Assembly (NCBI GenBank): GCA_017470165.1
Contig: JAFUEX010000017.1
Span: forward strand, 1-36,485
Direction of reading: 5' to 3'
Source: Alphaproteobacteria bacterium
GTDB lineage: Bacteria; Pseudomonadota; Alphaproteobacteria; RF32; CAG-239
Length of the DNA: 36,485 bases
The notes under the pieces are model-generated. The model was not told the DNA's origin, made no database searches, and saw only the letters and a program-made list of their open reading frames with translations. Both the position numbers and the translations under genes were made by a program. Shown piece after piece: positions 30,491 through 36,485 of the stretch; positions within the stretch are counted from its first letter, which is position 1, and each line of letters opens with the position of its first letter.

Positions 30491-33400
30491 GTACGAGATG
30501 CGCGGTTGAGCTGCGGTGTTATCGGGGCTGCCTGAGTAATGTTCCATGAGGGGTGGCGGGCAATAAAGTCGCGCTTGGCGGCGGGAGAAATATCAGCCGA
30601 CAGCTCAAAGACAAGTTTAGGCGGTAAAGCGGGCTCAGAATTATCTGCCGTTGTTAAGTCGGCAGAGCCTGTTAATACATCCGGAGTGAAAATAAGGTTG
30701 AGATTGGAGCCTAATTTGATTTTGCGGAGGGTGGTCAATTGTCCTTTTTCCAGCATAATACCGCCTTCTATGGCGTGTTCGTCAGACGATACGCCGCCGG
30801 AGCCGAAAGTGTAGAAGGTAATCGGGTGGTCGGGGGCGACAGCGGTCAGGTCAATTTCGGTGAGTTTGGGGCATAAGTTCCACAATAGCAAAAAATCGTA
30901 TTCGCGCGGCATAGCCAGCCGTTCCAAATCCGGAAAACAGGTATAGGATGAGGTGCTGATATTGACTTTGTCAAAGCGCTTGAGATTGAGGCTTTTGAGC
31001 CCGTCTAAGGTTTGGCCGGTACAAGAAAGAGTTGTTTGGCGGATGGTGCTTGGTAGACAATCCGGATCAATAAATAAGCCGCCTATGCCTTGTACGGATT
31101 TGAGTGCGGGGTATGCCGAAAAGTTGAAATGTGCCACCTTACTGCCGGTGTATGCCGATTGAGGTGCAAGCACAAGCTCTTCAAGCGAGGCGGGAAGCAA
31201 AGGCAGGCGGTTATCAACCAGTATCGACAGCCGCTTGACGGATGAGGCGTTGCCAATGCTGGTAATACAAGCATCAGAGCAGCGTCCGGCAGCCATTTCC
31301 AAAGTGTGAAGATGAGGATAATTTTGCAGGCACAGGTCTTGAAGGTTGGGTATCTCACAATAGTTGAGGTTTATCTTTTTGATATCCGGTGGAAAGATAA
31401 TATGTTTCAGTGAAGGTGCGGACATATGCCACAGATTGGAACCGAAATTTCGGCCTTTAGAATTGGGAAAACTGTTGTGCAGCAAAGGATTATATTTGCT
31501 AAAGCGCGATGCTGAGCGATCTTTGGGAAAATGTGTGGGGGTGAGATTGCCCAAGACAGTGTTGACGGCGTATCCGACCGCCATAGATTGTGTGGGAGAA
31601 AAATCAAGCGTTTCCAAATCGGGCCAATTACTATGTGAAAAATCGACATAACGCATATTTGCCGGCAAGATTAACTGTTTGAGATTGTAAAAAGTGCCTA
31701 AGGTTAGTTCTAATTCGCGCAGTTGGGGAAAACAACGCGGCAAATCCAGCTCAGGCGCGGTCAGACCGAAGTTTCTGAGTGATAATTTCCGCAAGTTGCA
31801 AAGAGGAGTGATTTGCGCAAAATCACAGATAAGTTCGGAACCGGTGAGAGACTGCAAAGACGGGTTGAGCCGGAGATGGTTGTGCTTGATGTCGAAGTTT
31901 TGCAGCTCCAAAGTATGACAGGTATCGGGAAGGGATAATTGCTCAAGAACAAAGAAGGGTTGCCCACCGGTGGGGGTGGTGCGAAAAGTGGTGCCGTCAA
32001 ATGAGATGTGAAAATTGTTGAGCGGAACAGAATTGGTGAGGGTAATCTCCTTGAGACGAGTGTTGCTGAAATTAAAACAGGGCGAAAAATCAATAAACTC
32101 ACCGGAAATGGTGAGATGTTTTAAGGAAGCGGGCCAATTGATGTGTCTGATATGCCCAATGTCGCCGGAGAGGGACAAGGATTCAATATGGTCGGGCAAT
32201 ATGATGTTTTGCAAATTCGGTGCGCTTTTAATGGAAAGCTGAAGCTGGGACGAAGGATACCACGAAAAATCCAAGGTCTGCTCGTTAAATTCAAAATCGT
32301 GGAAATAAAATTCCGCGTTGTCGGATATCATAAACGAAGATATGGGCAAAGTATTTTCGTTGCGATAGCCTCCGTATAGATGCAACTGCTTAATTTTGAG
32401 CTGATAGGGAGCAAGCATTTGCAGGGCTTCAAAATTCATATGCATAGATTGAAAGGTGTAATTAGTGCTATCAAGGCTGAGAATATCACGGCAGATGCCG
32501 GTGGTATCAATCATCAGTCCGATGTTGGGTTTGTCTCCGATATCAGGATTGGCGATGATTTCGCTGATGTCGGTGTAGCCGTGAAGGCGCATTACCAATT
32601 CCCTGACCGGAGCGATAAAAGGAACGGCTATTTGTTTGTCATTGAACCCTTTGATTTGTTTGACCGTACCGTCCTTAAATTCAATGGTGGCACAGGGGGC
32701 CATCTCGTGATTGGCATCGGCGCAAGTGCGCAAAGAATAGATTTCGGTTTTGCCGGTGGCCACATCTGAGGCATAAGTGGCAACGCAATGGTGCATTTTA
32801 CTGCCTTCATATTGCAAGGATGTTTTGTCGATGAGCTTGACAGCCTGAAGGTTGAGCTTGGGAAAACTCATAAACGGTTCTATGCCGAGATGGCTTTTTT
32901 TGATGAGATTGGCCTCTTTTTCCGATGGGGTATTAAGGAGGGTAAAATAAGCATCAATGGCGATAGCAAGGTCTTCAAGGTTGCGCGCGGATTTGTGCAG
33001 GCCGGTAAAATGTTTGGCTCCCTTCACCCGTTCGGGATAGTTTTCGATATAGGAACGGCAATAGTCGCGGATGTGGGTGATGTGGCGTGCAAGCGGCGAT
33101 GATTTGAGTTTTTGCGCATCAAAAATGAGGTTGCCGTTATCATCAGCTAAGAAATGCGGCGAGTTGTCGGCCAAAATTGCCGCGGTCAGATATTTAAGCA
33201 GCAAAGGCTTGGTGCAGGCATAAACTTTGGCATCATAAGGCAATTGACTAAATAAGGTGATGTTTTTTTGCGCATTGTATTTTTTGACCAATTCGCTTTT
33301 GGCCGTAAGATAGGAGTTCAAAATTTGTCCGTGTTGTTTCTTATCGGCTGCAGTTGCAGACTGTCTAATCATCAGTTTGTAATCGGCGATTTGAGCCAAA

Positions 33401-33558
33401 AGGGCGTTGATTTCTGCCGATATTGACGCGAGCTTTGCTTTGCGCTGTTCTTTGGAAGAGCGCAGCGCGGCAAAATAGTCTTTGATATCGGACACGGCCT
33501 GCTTGGCAAACAACATATCCAAATAGGCGTTATAATCGGCAAAATTGGCAATAGCCAT
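30487..33558 (-). CDS. PcfJ-like domain fused to leucine-rich repeats (1023 aa)
   Basis: CGGAGA precedes the ATG. Residues 1-230 are mostly helical with a basic coiled-coil-like part. Residues about 238-310 show the PcfJ-like core: LIDKTSLQYEGSKMHHCVAT with MHHC at 255-258, then TEIYSLRT, then TIEFKDGTVKQIKGFNDK. From about 380 to 1000 the chain is irregular leucine-rich repeats of L-x-x-L-x-[LI] type (for example LKHLTISGEFIDF, LEQLSLPDTCHTLEL, LRKLSLRNFGL). No signal peptide is seen, so it is probably cytoplasmic or delivered by a non-Sec route. PcfJ-like proteins are known from conjugative plasmids and phages; the fusion with LRRs is unusual to me. Function unknown. Confidence 0.8.
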   Translation of the reverse strand: MAIANFADYNAYLDMLFAKQAVSDIKDYFAALRSSKEQRKAKLASISAEINALLAQIADYKLMIRQSATAADKKQHGQILNSYLTAKSELVKKYNAQKNITLFSQLPYDAKVYACTKPLLLKYLTAAILADNSPHFLADDNGNLIFDAQKLKSSPLARHITHIRDYCRSYIENYPERVKGAKHFTGLHKSARNLEDLAIAIDAYFTLLNTPSEKEANLIKKSHLGIEPFMSFPKLNLQAVKLIDKTSLQYEGSKMHHCVATYASDVATGKTEIYSLRTCADANHEMAPCATIEFKDGTVKQIKGFNDKQIAVPFIAPVRELVMRLHGYTDISEIIANPDIGDKPNIGLMIDTTGICRDILSLDSTNYTFQSMHMNFEALQMLAPYQLKIKQLHLYGGYRNENTLPISSFMISDNAEFYFHDFEFNEQTLDFSWYPSSQLQLSIKSAPNLQNIILPDHIESLSLSGDIGHIRHINWPASLKHLTISGEFIDFSPCFNFSNTRLKEITLTNSVPLNNFHISFDGTTFRTTPTGGQPFFVLEQLSLPDTCHTLELQNFDIKHNHLRLNPSLQSLTGSELICDFAQITPLCNLRKLSLRNFGLTAPELDLPRCFPQLRELELTLGTFYNLKQLILPANMRYVDFSHSNWPDLETLDFSPTQSMAVGYAVNTVLGNLTPTHFPKDRSASRFSKYNPLLHNSFPNSKGRNFGSNLWHMSAPSLKHIIFPPDIKKINLNYCEIPNLQDLCLQNYPHLHTLEMAAGRCSDACITSIGNASSVKRLSILVDNRLPLLPASLEELVLAPQSAYTGSKVAHFNFSAYPALKSVQGIGGLFIDPDCLPSTIRQTTLSCTGQTLDGLKSLNLKRFDKVNISTSSYTCFPDLERLAMPREYDFLLLWNLCPKLTEIDLTAVAPDHPITFYTFGSGGVSSDEHAIEGGIMLEKGQLTTLRKIKLGSNLNLIFTPDVLTGSADLTTADNSEPALPPKLVFELSADISPAAKRDFIARHPSWNITQAAPITPQLNRASRT

Positions 33559-33586
33559 TTAAGTTCTCCGTTGGTGAAACTTTGGT

Positions 33587-33615
33587 GCTATAGCATAAAT
33601 TTTCCGGCAAATCAA
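33587..33615 (-). promoter_or_regulatory. Promoter of the PcfJ-like/LRR gene
   Basis: TTGATT, 17 bp, TATAGC on the minus strand, about 30 bp before the start codon. Confidence 0.6.
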
Positions 33616-33686
33616 GACAAAATTTGTGATAAATTGTGAAAATTAGCAATATGAAATCGGCAAAGAGGATAAGCGATGCGAAGAGT

Positions 33687-33714
33687 TTGACAATTGGTGA
33701 TAAGGCGATATGAT
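33687..33714 (+). promoter_or_regulatory. Promoter of the alpha/beta hydrolase gene at 33748
   Basis: TTGACA, 16 bp, TATGAT, ending 33 bp before the start. It is divergent from the LRR gene promoter. Confidence 0.65.
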
Positions 33715-33747
33715 AGGAAAAATGAATTTCGGAAGGGGAATGAAAAA

Positions 33748-34773
33748 ATGAAGCTGAAAATGTTGGGATTGATTGCCATTGCTTGTGTTATTGCCGGCGG
33801 ATTGACTTGGAAGCACATTCGGCAGCGCTGTTGGTGGGACAAAACCTTTGCCAAAAGCGAGCTGGTTGAGGTGCGCAAGGTTAGTTTTAAGAACCGCTAC
33901 GGCATTAAACTTGTCGGTGATTTGTATATGCCCAAAACCCGCGATGGAAAGCCGATGTCGGCTATAGCGGTGGCCGGCCCTTTCGGCGCGGTTAAAGAAC
34001 AGGCTTCGGGTTTGTATGCGATGAAATTGGCCGAGGCCGGATTTGTTACTTTGGCCTTTGATCCTTCGTATACCGGCGAGAGCGGCGGTTCACCGCGGGC
34101 GGTGGCATCACCGGAGATTAATACCGAAGATTTCAGTGCGGCGGTGGATTTTTTGAGCCTGCAACCCGAGGTTGATGCGGAAAAAATCGGAGTGGTCGGG
34201 ATATGCGGATTTGGCGGTTTTGCATTGAATGCAGCGGCAGCCGACACTCGGATTAAGGCTACGGTTACCGCAACGATGTATGATATGACGCGGGTGAGCG
34301 CGCGCGGATATTTTGACGCGATGGATGAGGTGCAACGCCAACAATTGCTGAGAGGGCTTAATGCTCAGCGCACGGAAGATGCCAAGAGAGGCAAATATGC
34401 CAAAGACAGCGGTTTGCCCGAGAAGTTGTCCGGCGATGAGCCGCAGTTTGTCAAGGACTATTATGATTATTACAAAACGCAAAGAGGGTTTCACAAGCGC
34501 TCGATTAATTCTAACGGCGCATGGAACAAGACGACCAAATTGGCTTTGATAAATATGCCGATATTGGCGTTTGCCGGCTCGATTACTACTCCGGTTTTGC
34601 TGATACACGGGAAAGATGCACATAGTTTGTATTTTAGCCAAGATGCTTACAAAAAACTCAAGGGTAAAAACAAAAAACTGTTGGTTGTCAGAAGAGCAAA
34701 CCATACGGATTTGTACGATAATTTAGAGAAGATACCCTTTGCCGAGATGGTCGAGTTTTTCAAAGCGATGTAG
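33748..34773 (+). CDS. Membrane-anchored alpha/beta hydrolase (dienelactone hydrolase-like, YcjY type)
   Basis: A 341-residue hydrolase. The start at 33748 follows GGAAGGGG; the product begins with a membrane anchor or signal (LKMLGLIAIACVIAGGLTW). The domain contains VAGPFGAVKEQASGLYAMKL and TLAFDPSYTGESGGSPR, typical of the family. The nucleophile region reads VVGICGFGGFAL. Related proteins as I recall have GICASGG; here the Ser is replaced, leaving Cys153 as the only candidate nucleophile. LLIHGKDAH supplies the acid and RRANHTDLYD the His. Substrate unknown. It has its own promoter. Confidence 0.85.
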   Translation: MKLKMLGLIAIACVIAGGLTWKHIRQRCWWDKTFAKSELVEVRKVSFKNRYGIKLVGDLYMPKTRDGKPMSAIAVAGPFGAVKEQASGLYAMKLAEAGFVTLAFDPSYTGESGGSPRAVASPEINTEDFSAAVDFLSLQPEVDAEKIGVVGICGFGGFALNAAAADTRIKATVTATMYDMTRVSARGYFDAMDEVQRQQLLRGLNAQRTEDAKRGKYAKDSGLPEKLSGDEPQFVKDYYDYYKTQRGFHKRSINSNGAWNKTTKLALINMPILAFAGSITTPVLLIHGKDAHSLYFSQDAYKKLKGKNKKLLVVRRANHTDLYDNLEKIPFAEMVEFFKAM

Positions 34774-34831
34774 ACTTATTGACCGGTGATGGCGGAACTT
34801 TAATTTAGGCAAGTATAAAATTATATTAAGG

Positions 34832-34860
34832 TTGACTGGCGTTTTTTGACGGCGTATAGT
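34832..34860 (+). promoter_or_regulatory. Promoter of the ybhN-like gene
   Basis: TTGACT, 17 bp, TATAGT. An in-frame TTG at 34860 lies in the -10 element, so it is not the start. Confidence 0.75.
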
Positions 34861-34895
34861 TGCGCATCTGTTGTATGGAGATGAGAGGTTTAGTG

Positions 34896-35930
34896 ATGGC
34901 TGGAAACACTAAAAAAGTGATAAAAAAAGTTATTTCGTGGTCGGGGCTGTTTTTCTTCTGTCTGGCGGCTTATATGCTTTATCGGCAGTTGTCAAAATAC
35001 AGCTTGGACGATATTAAGAATGCGTTGTTTGCCATACCGGCAAGGAATCTGTTGTTGGCTTGCGTGGCATCGATTTGCGGTTATATTGCTTTGTCGTCGT
35101 ACGATTTTTTGGCGTTGAAATATATCAAACGCAAGTTAGCGGCGTGGAAGTGGATTTTGGTTGGATTTATCGGGTTTTCGGTCAGCAACAATGCCGGACA
35201 CGCGATTGTGTCGGGCGGCACCATTCGCTATCGGATGTATACTCGTTGGCGGTTTAAGGGCAGTGAGATTGTGCGGATGGTAACTTTTTCGGGGTTTACC
35301 TATCTGATAGCTTGCTTTTTTCTGATTATTGTGGGGTATTGCATCACGCCGGACCATGCGTTCGGAGACGGTTCGGTTTCGAAATTGACCACACAGATTA
35401 CCGCGCTGGTGGCGTTAGCGGGGTTAAGCGGCTATTTTGCCTTGAGCGTGTGGTACAAAAAACCGCTGATTATCAAAGAGATTGAGTTTGATATGCCGCT
35501 GCCGAAGATGGCCTTGGCGCAGGTGTTTATCGGGGCGGCGGATATTTTGATGGCCTCAATGGTGCTCTATTTTGCTCTGACTGCATTTGTGGATATTCCG
35601 TTTCAGACCTTTATGGGGGTGTTTATTATCGCTAATGTGCTGGGCACTTTTTCGCAAGTCCCCGGAGGGTTGGGAGTATTTGAGGGGCTGTTTATGTATA
35701 TTATCCCCGGAGAGCACAATCGGGCGATGTTGTTTGGCGCGTTGCTGGCTTATCGCATAATCTATTATCTGTTGCCGTTGGTTATTTCGGCGGTGATGTT
35801 GGTGAGTTATGAGTGGTACCTCGGCAAAGTTAATAAGCAAAAGATTGAGCGTATCAAACTTTTCCGCCTGCAGAATATTGATGCCAAGGGCAACCTTACA
35901 ACTCCCAAGGACAAGAAGAAAAGACGGTGA
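34896..35930 (+). CDS. YbhN/UPF0104-type membrane protein (MprF flippase-like domain)
   Basis: A polytopic inner-membrane protein of the lysylphosphatidylglycerol synthase N-terminal-domain family. The start at 34896 follows GAGAGG. About eight hydrophobic segments are visible (for example GLFFFCLAAYMLY, LLLACVASICGYIALSSYDF, YLIACFFLIIVGYC). The family motifs NAGHAIVSGGTIRYRMY and FSQVPGGLGVFEGLF are clear. The cytosolic synthase domain of full MprF is absent at 344 residues, so the protein may move a lipid rather than make one. A basic C-terminal tail (KDKKKRR) follows the last segment. Confidence 0.92.
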   Translation: MAGNTKKVIKKVISWSGLFFFCLAAYMLYRQLSKYSLDDIKNALFAIPARNLLLACVASICGYIALSSYDFLALKYIKRKLAAWKWILVGFIGFSVSNNAGHAIVSGGTIRYRMYTRWRFKGSEIVRMVTFSGFTYLIACFFLIIVGYCITPDHAFGDGSVSKLTTQITALVALAGLSGYFALSVWYKKPLIIKEIEFDMPLPKMALAQVFIGAADILMASMVLYFALTAFVDIPFQTFMGVFIIANVLGTFSQVPGGLGVFEGLFMYIIPGEHNRAMLFGALLAYRIIYYLLPLVISAVMLVSYEWYLGKVNKQKIERIKLFRLQNIDAKGNLTTPKDKKKRR

Positions 35931-36017
35931 TATTTTCTTTGACTTCTGTTATTTTCTTTTAACCATTTTTCCTCTCCATCCTTCCTTTTTTATGTTATGA
36001 CAAATCTGCTCTTTTTT

Positions 36018-36132
36018 CTGTCATCGCTGAGTGCCGTAAGGCACGAATAAGCGGTCTCGTGACTAAAAGTGCACTATGACGAGGAGACCCCTGATTTTTC
36101 TGCGACATCCGTCACAGAAAAAGGGGTGACAG
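36018..36132 (+). repeat. Structured intergenic repeat, copy B
   Basis: Starts CTGTCATCGCTGAG, with hairpin TGCCGTAAGGCA, the conserved core GAATAAGCG / TCTC / TGAC / GCACT / ATGAC / GAGACCCCT, then a second hairpin closing at AGGGGTGACAG. The same plan is seen in copy A (8-119, opposite orientation). AAAAAGGGGTGACAGG occurs again just downstream (36141-36155). Confidence 0.7.
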
Positions 36133-36175
36133 GAGAAGGAAAAAGGGGTGACAGGATAATGAAAAACCCCTCCAA

Positions 36176-36229
36176 GGAATGTCACCCTCGAGCGGACTTT
36201 AGTCCGCGAATAAGGCATCGCCTCGTCAT
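36176..36229 (-). repeat. Partial copy of the intergenic repeat, copy C
   Basis: On the minus strand ATGACGAGG is followed by a GC-rich hairpin (GCGGACTAAAGTCCGC) and GAGGGTGACATTCC. The end matches copy A, while the hairpin is again different. Confidence 0.55.
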
Positions 36230-36241
36230 AAAAAACATTTC

Positions 36242-36346
36242 TTTTTACGTTACTTTTGCACGCCCAAACAGCCACAGGCTGGCGTAACCCTTATTTTTTT
36301 TACGTTACTTTTGAGTGATCAAACAGCCGCGGGCTGGCGTAACCCT
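36242..36346 (+). repeat. Two tandem copies of a 50-bp palindromic element
   Basis: Copies at 36242-36291 and 36296-36346 share TTTTTACGTTACTTTTG, then AAACAGCC, and GGCTGGCGTAACCCT. The middle differs (CACGCCC against AGTGATC). Each copy is an imperfect palindrome, GTTAC...CAGCC / GGCTG..GTAAC. Confidence 0.7.
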
Positions 36347-36372
36347 AAAATCATCGGGCTATTCGCCGCGGG

Positions 36373-36476
36373 GCGGTTTTTCTCAAGGCATAGGGCTGCG
36401 ACCTACTTACACGCGACAATACGCGCGTGACGAGGTCGCAAAAGGATAATCATCGCCAGCTTTGAGAAAAAGCCGC
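36373..36476. repeat. Large nested inverted repeat at the right edge
   Basis: The outer arms GCGGTTTTTCTCAAGGC (36373-36389) and GCTTTGAGAAAAAGCCGC (36459-36476) enclose inner arms TGCGACCT (36397-36404) and AGGTCGCA (36433-36440), with a further ACGCG / CGCGCGT pair in the centre. No gene is evident. The remainder of 35931-36485 outside the listed repeats shows nothing I can name. Confidence 0.6.
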
Positions 36477-36485
36477 TGTTTCCCG

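Noticed and set aside
36247-36346. Integron attC-like sites in the GTTAC...GTAAC palindromes
   Set aside because: They lack the R and L box layout and length of attC sites, and no integrase or cassette ORFs are present.
1-36485. CRISPR array, tRNA or rRNA genes, transposases
   Set aside because: No regularly spaced direct repeats with unique spacers, no cloverleaf or rRNA signature and no transposase motifs were seen on either strand; short or unusual cases could be missed by eye.

Overview
The window looks like a chromosomal segment of a host-associated, probably anaerobic or fermentative alphaproteobacterium. The evidence is a split, circularly permuted tmRNA gene, an alphaproteobacterial-type SspB beside it, and the gene run Smr / small membrane protein / MltA / Tim44-like divergent from SecB. 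A reversed rubrerythrin, flavodoxins and an L-2-hydroxyacid dehydrogenase suggest low-oxygen life. I cannot name the genus from sequence alone. No rRNA, tRNA, CRISPR array or transposase gene was recognised.

Layout. 1-320: structured intergenic repeats. 321-2845: a secreted Cys-rich protein and a reversed rubrerythrin, both on the minus strand. 3009-10098: the most striking region, seven tandem paralogous plus-strand genes. They encode proteins built from degenerate 26-27-residue two-helix repeats (predicted alpha-solenoids). Each has its own sigma-70-like promoter, an AT-rich leader without a Shine-Dalgarno sequence, and its own intrinsic terminator; one (7375-8226) is broken by three frameshifts. 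10161-12172: a decayed minus-strand gene, a promoter with the 19-bp spacer and dyad typical of MerR-family control, two flavoproteins and a truncated aldo/keto reductase. 12173-17015: alpha/beta hydrolase, NAD(P)H oxidoreductase, TcdA, lactate/2-hydroxyacid dehydrogenase, and a membrane-anchored metallo-beta-lactamase-fold hydrolase.

17062-19805: a two-gene operon (amidoligase-like plus N-formylglutamate amidohydrolase-like) with a strong promoter, a 40-codon leader ORF and a compact foldable leader just before the ribosome-binding site. 19829-20979: an RHH regulator, sspB and the tmRNA gene, placing the tag-encoding RNA next to the adaptor that recognises the tag. 21013-24485: smr, a membrane protein, mltA and tim44-like, with secB divergent. 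24637-28434: a 1265-residue protein of unknown function with a ten-G tract in its early coding region, a candidate phase-variable locus. 28627-35930: dnaJ, a small unknown gene using the same leader type as the solenoid array, a PcfJ-like/LRR fusion, an alpha/beta hydrolase with Cys at the nucleophile position, and a YbhN-type membrane protein. 35931-36485: repeats related to those at the left end, plus two other palindromic elements.

Best candidates for undescribed biology: the solenoid gene array, the amidoligase/FGase operon with its structured leader, the poly-G switch, and the intergenic repeat whose hairpins vary while its flanks are conserved. All functional assignments come from reading motifs by eye; no database search was run.
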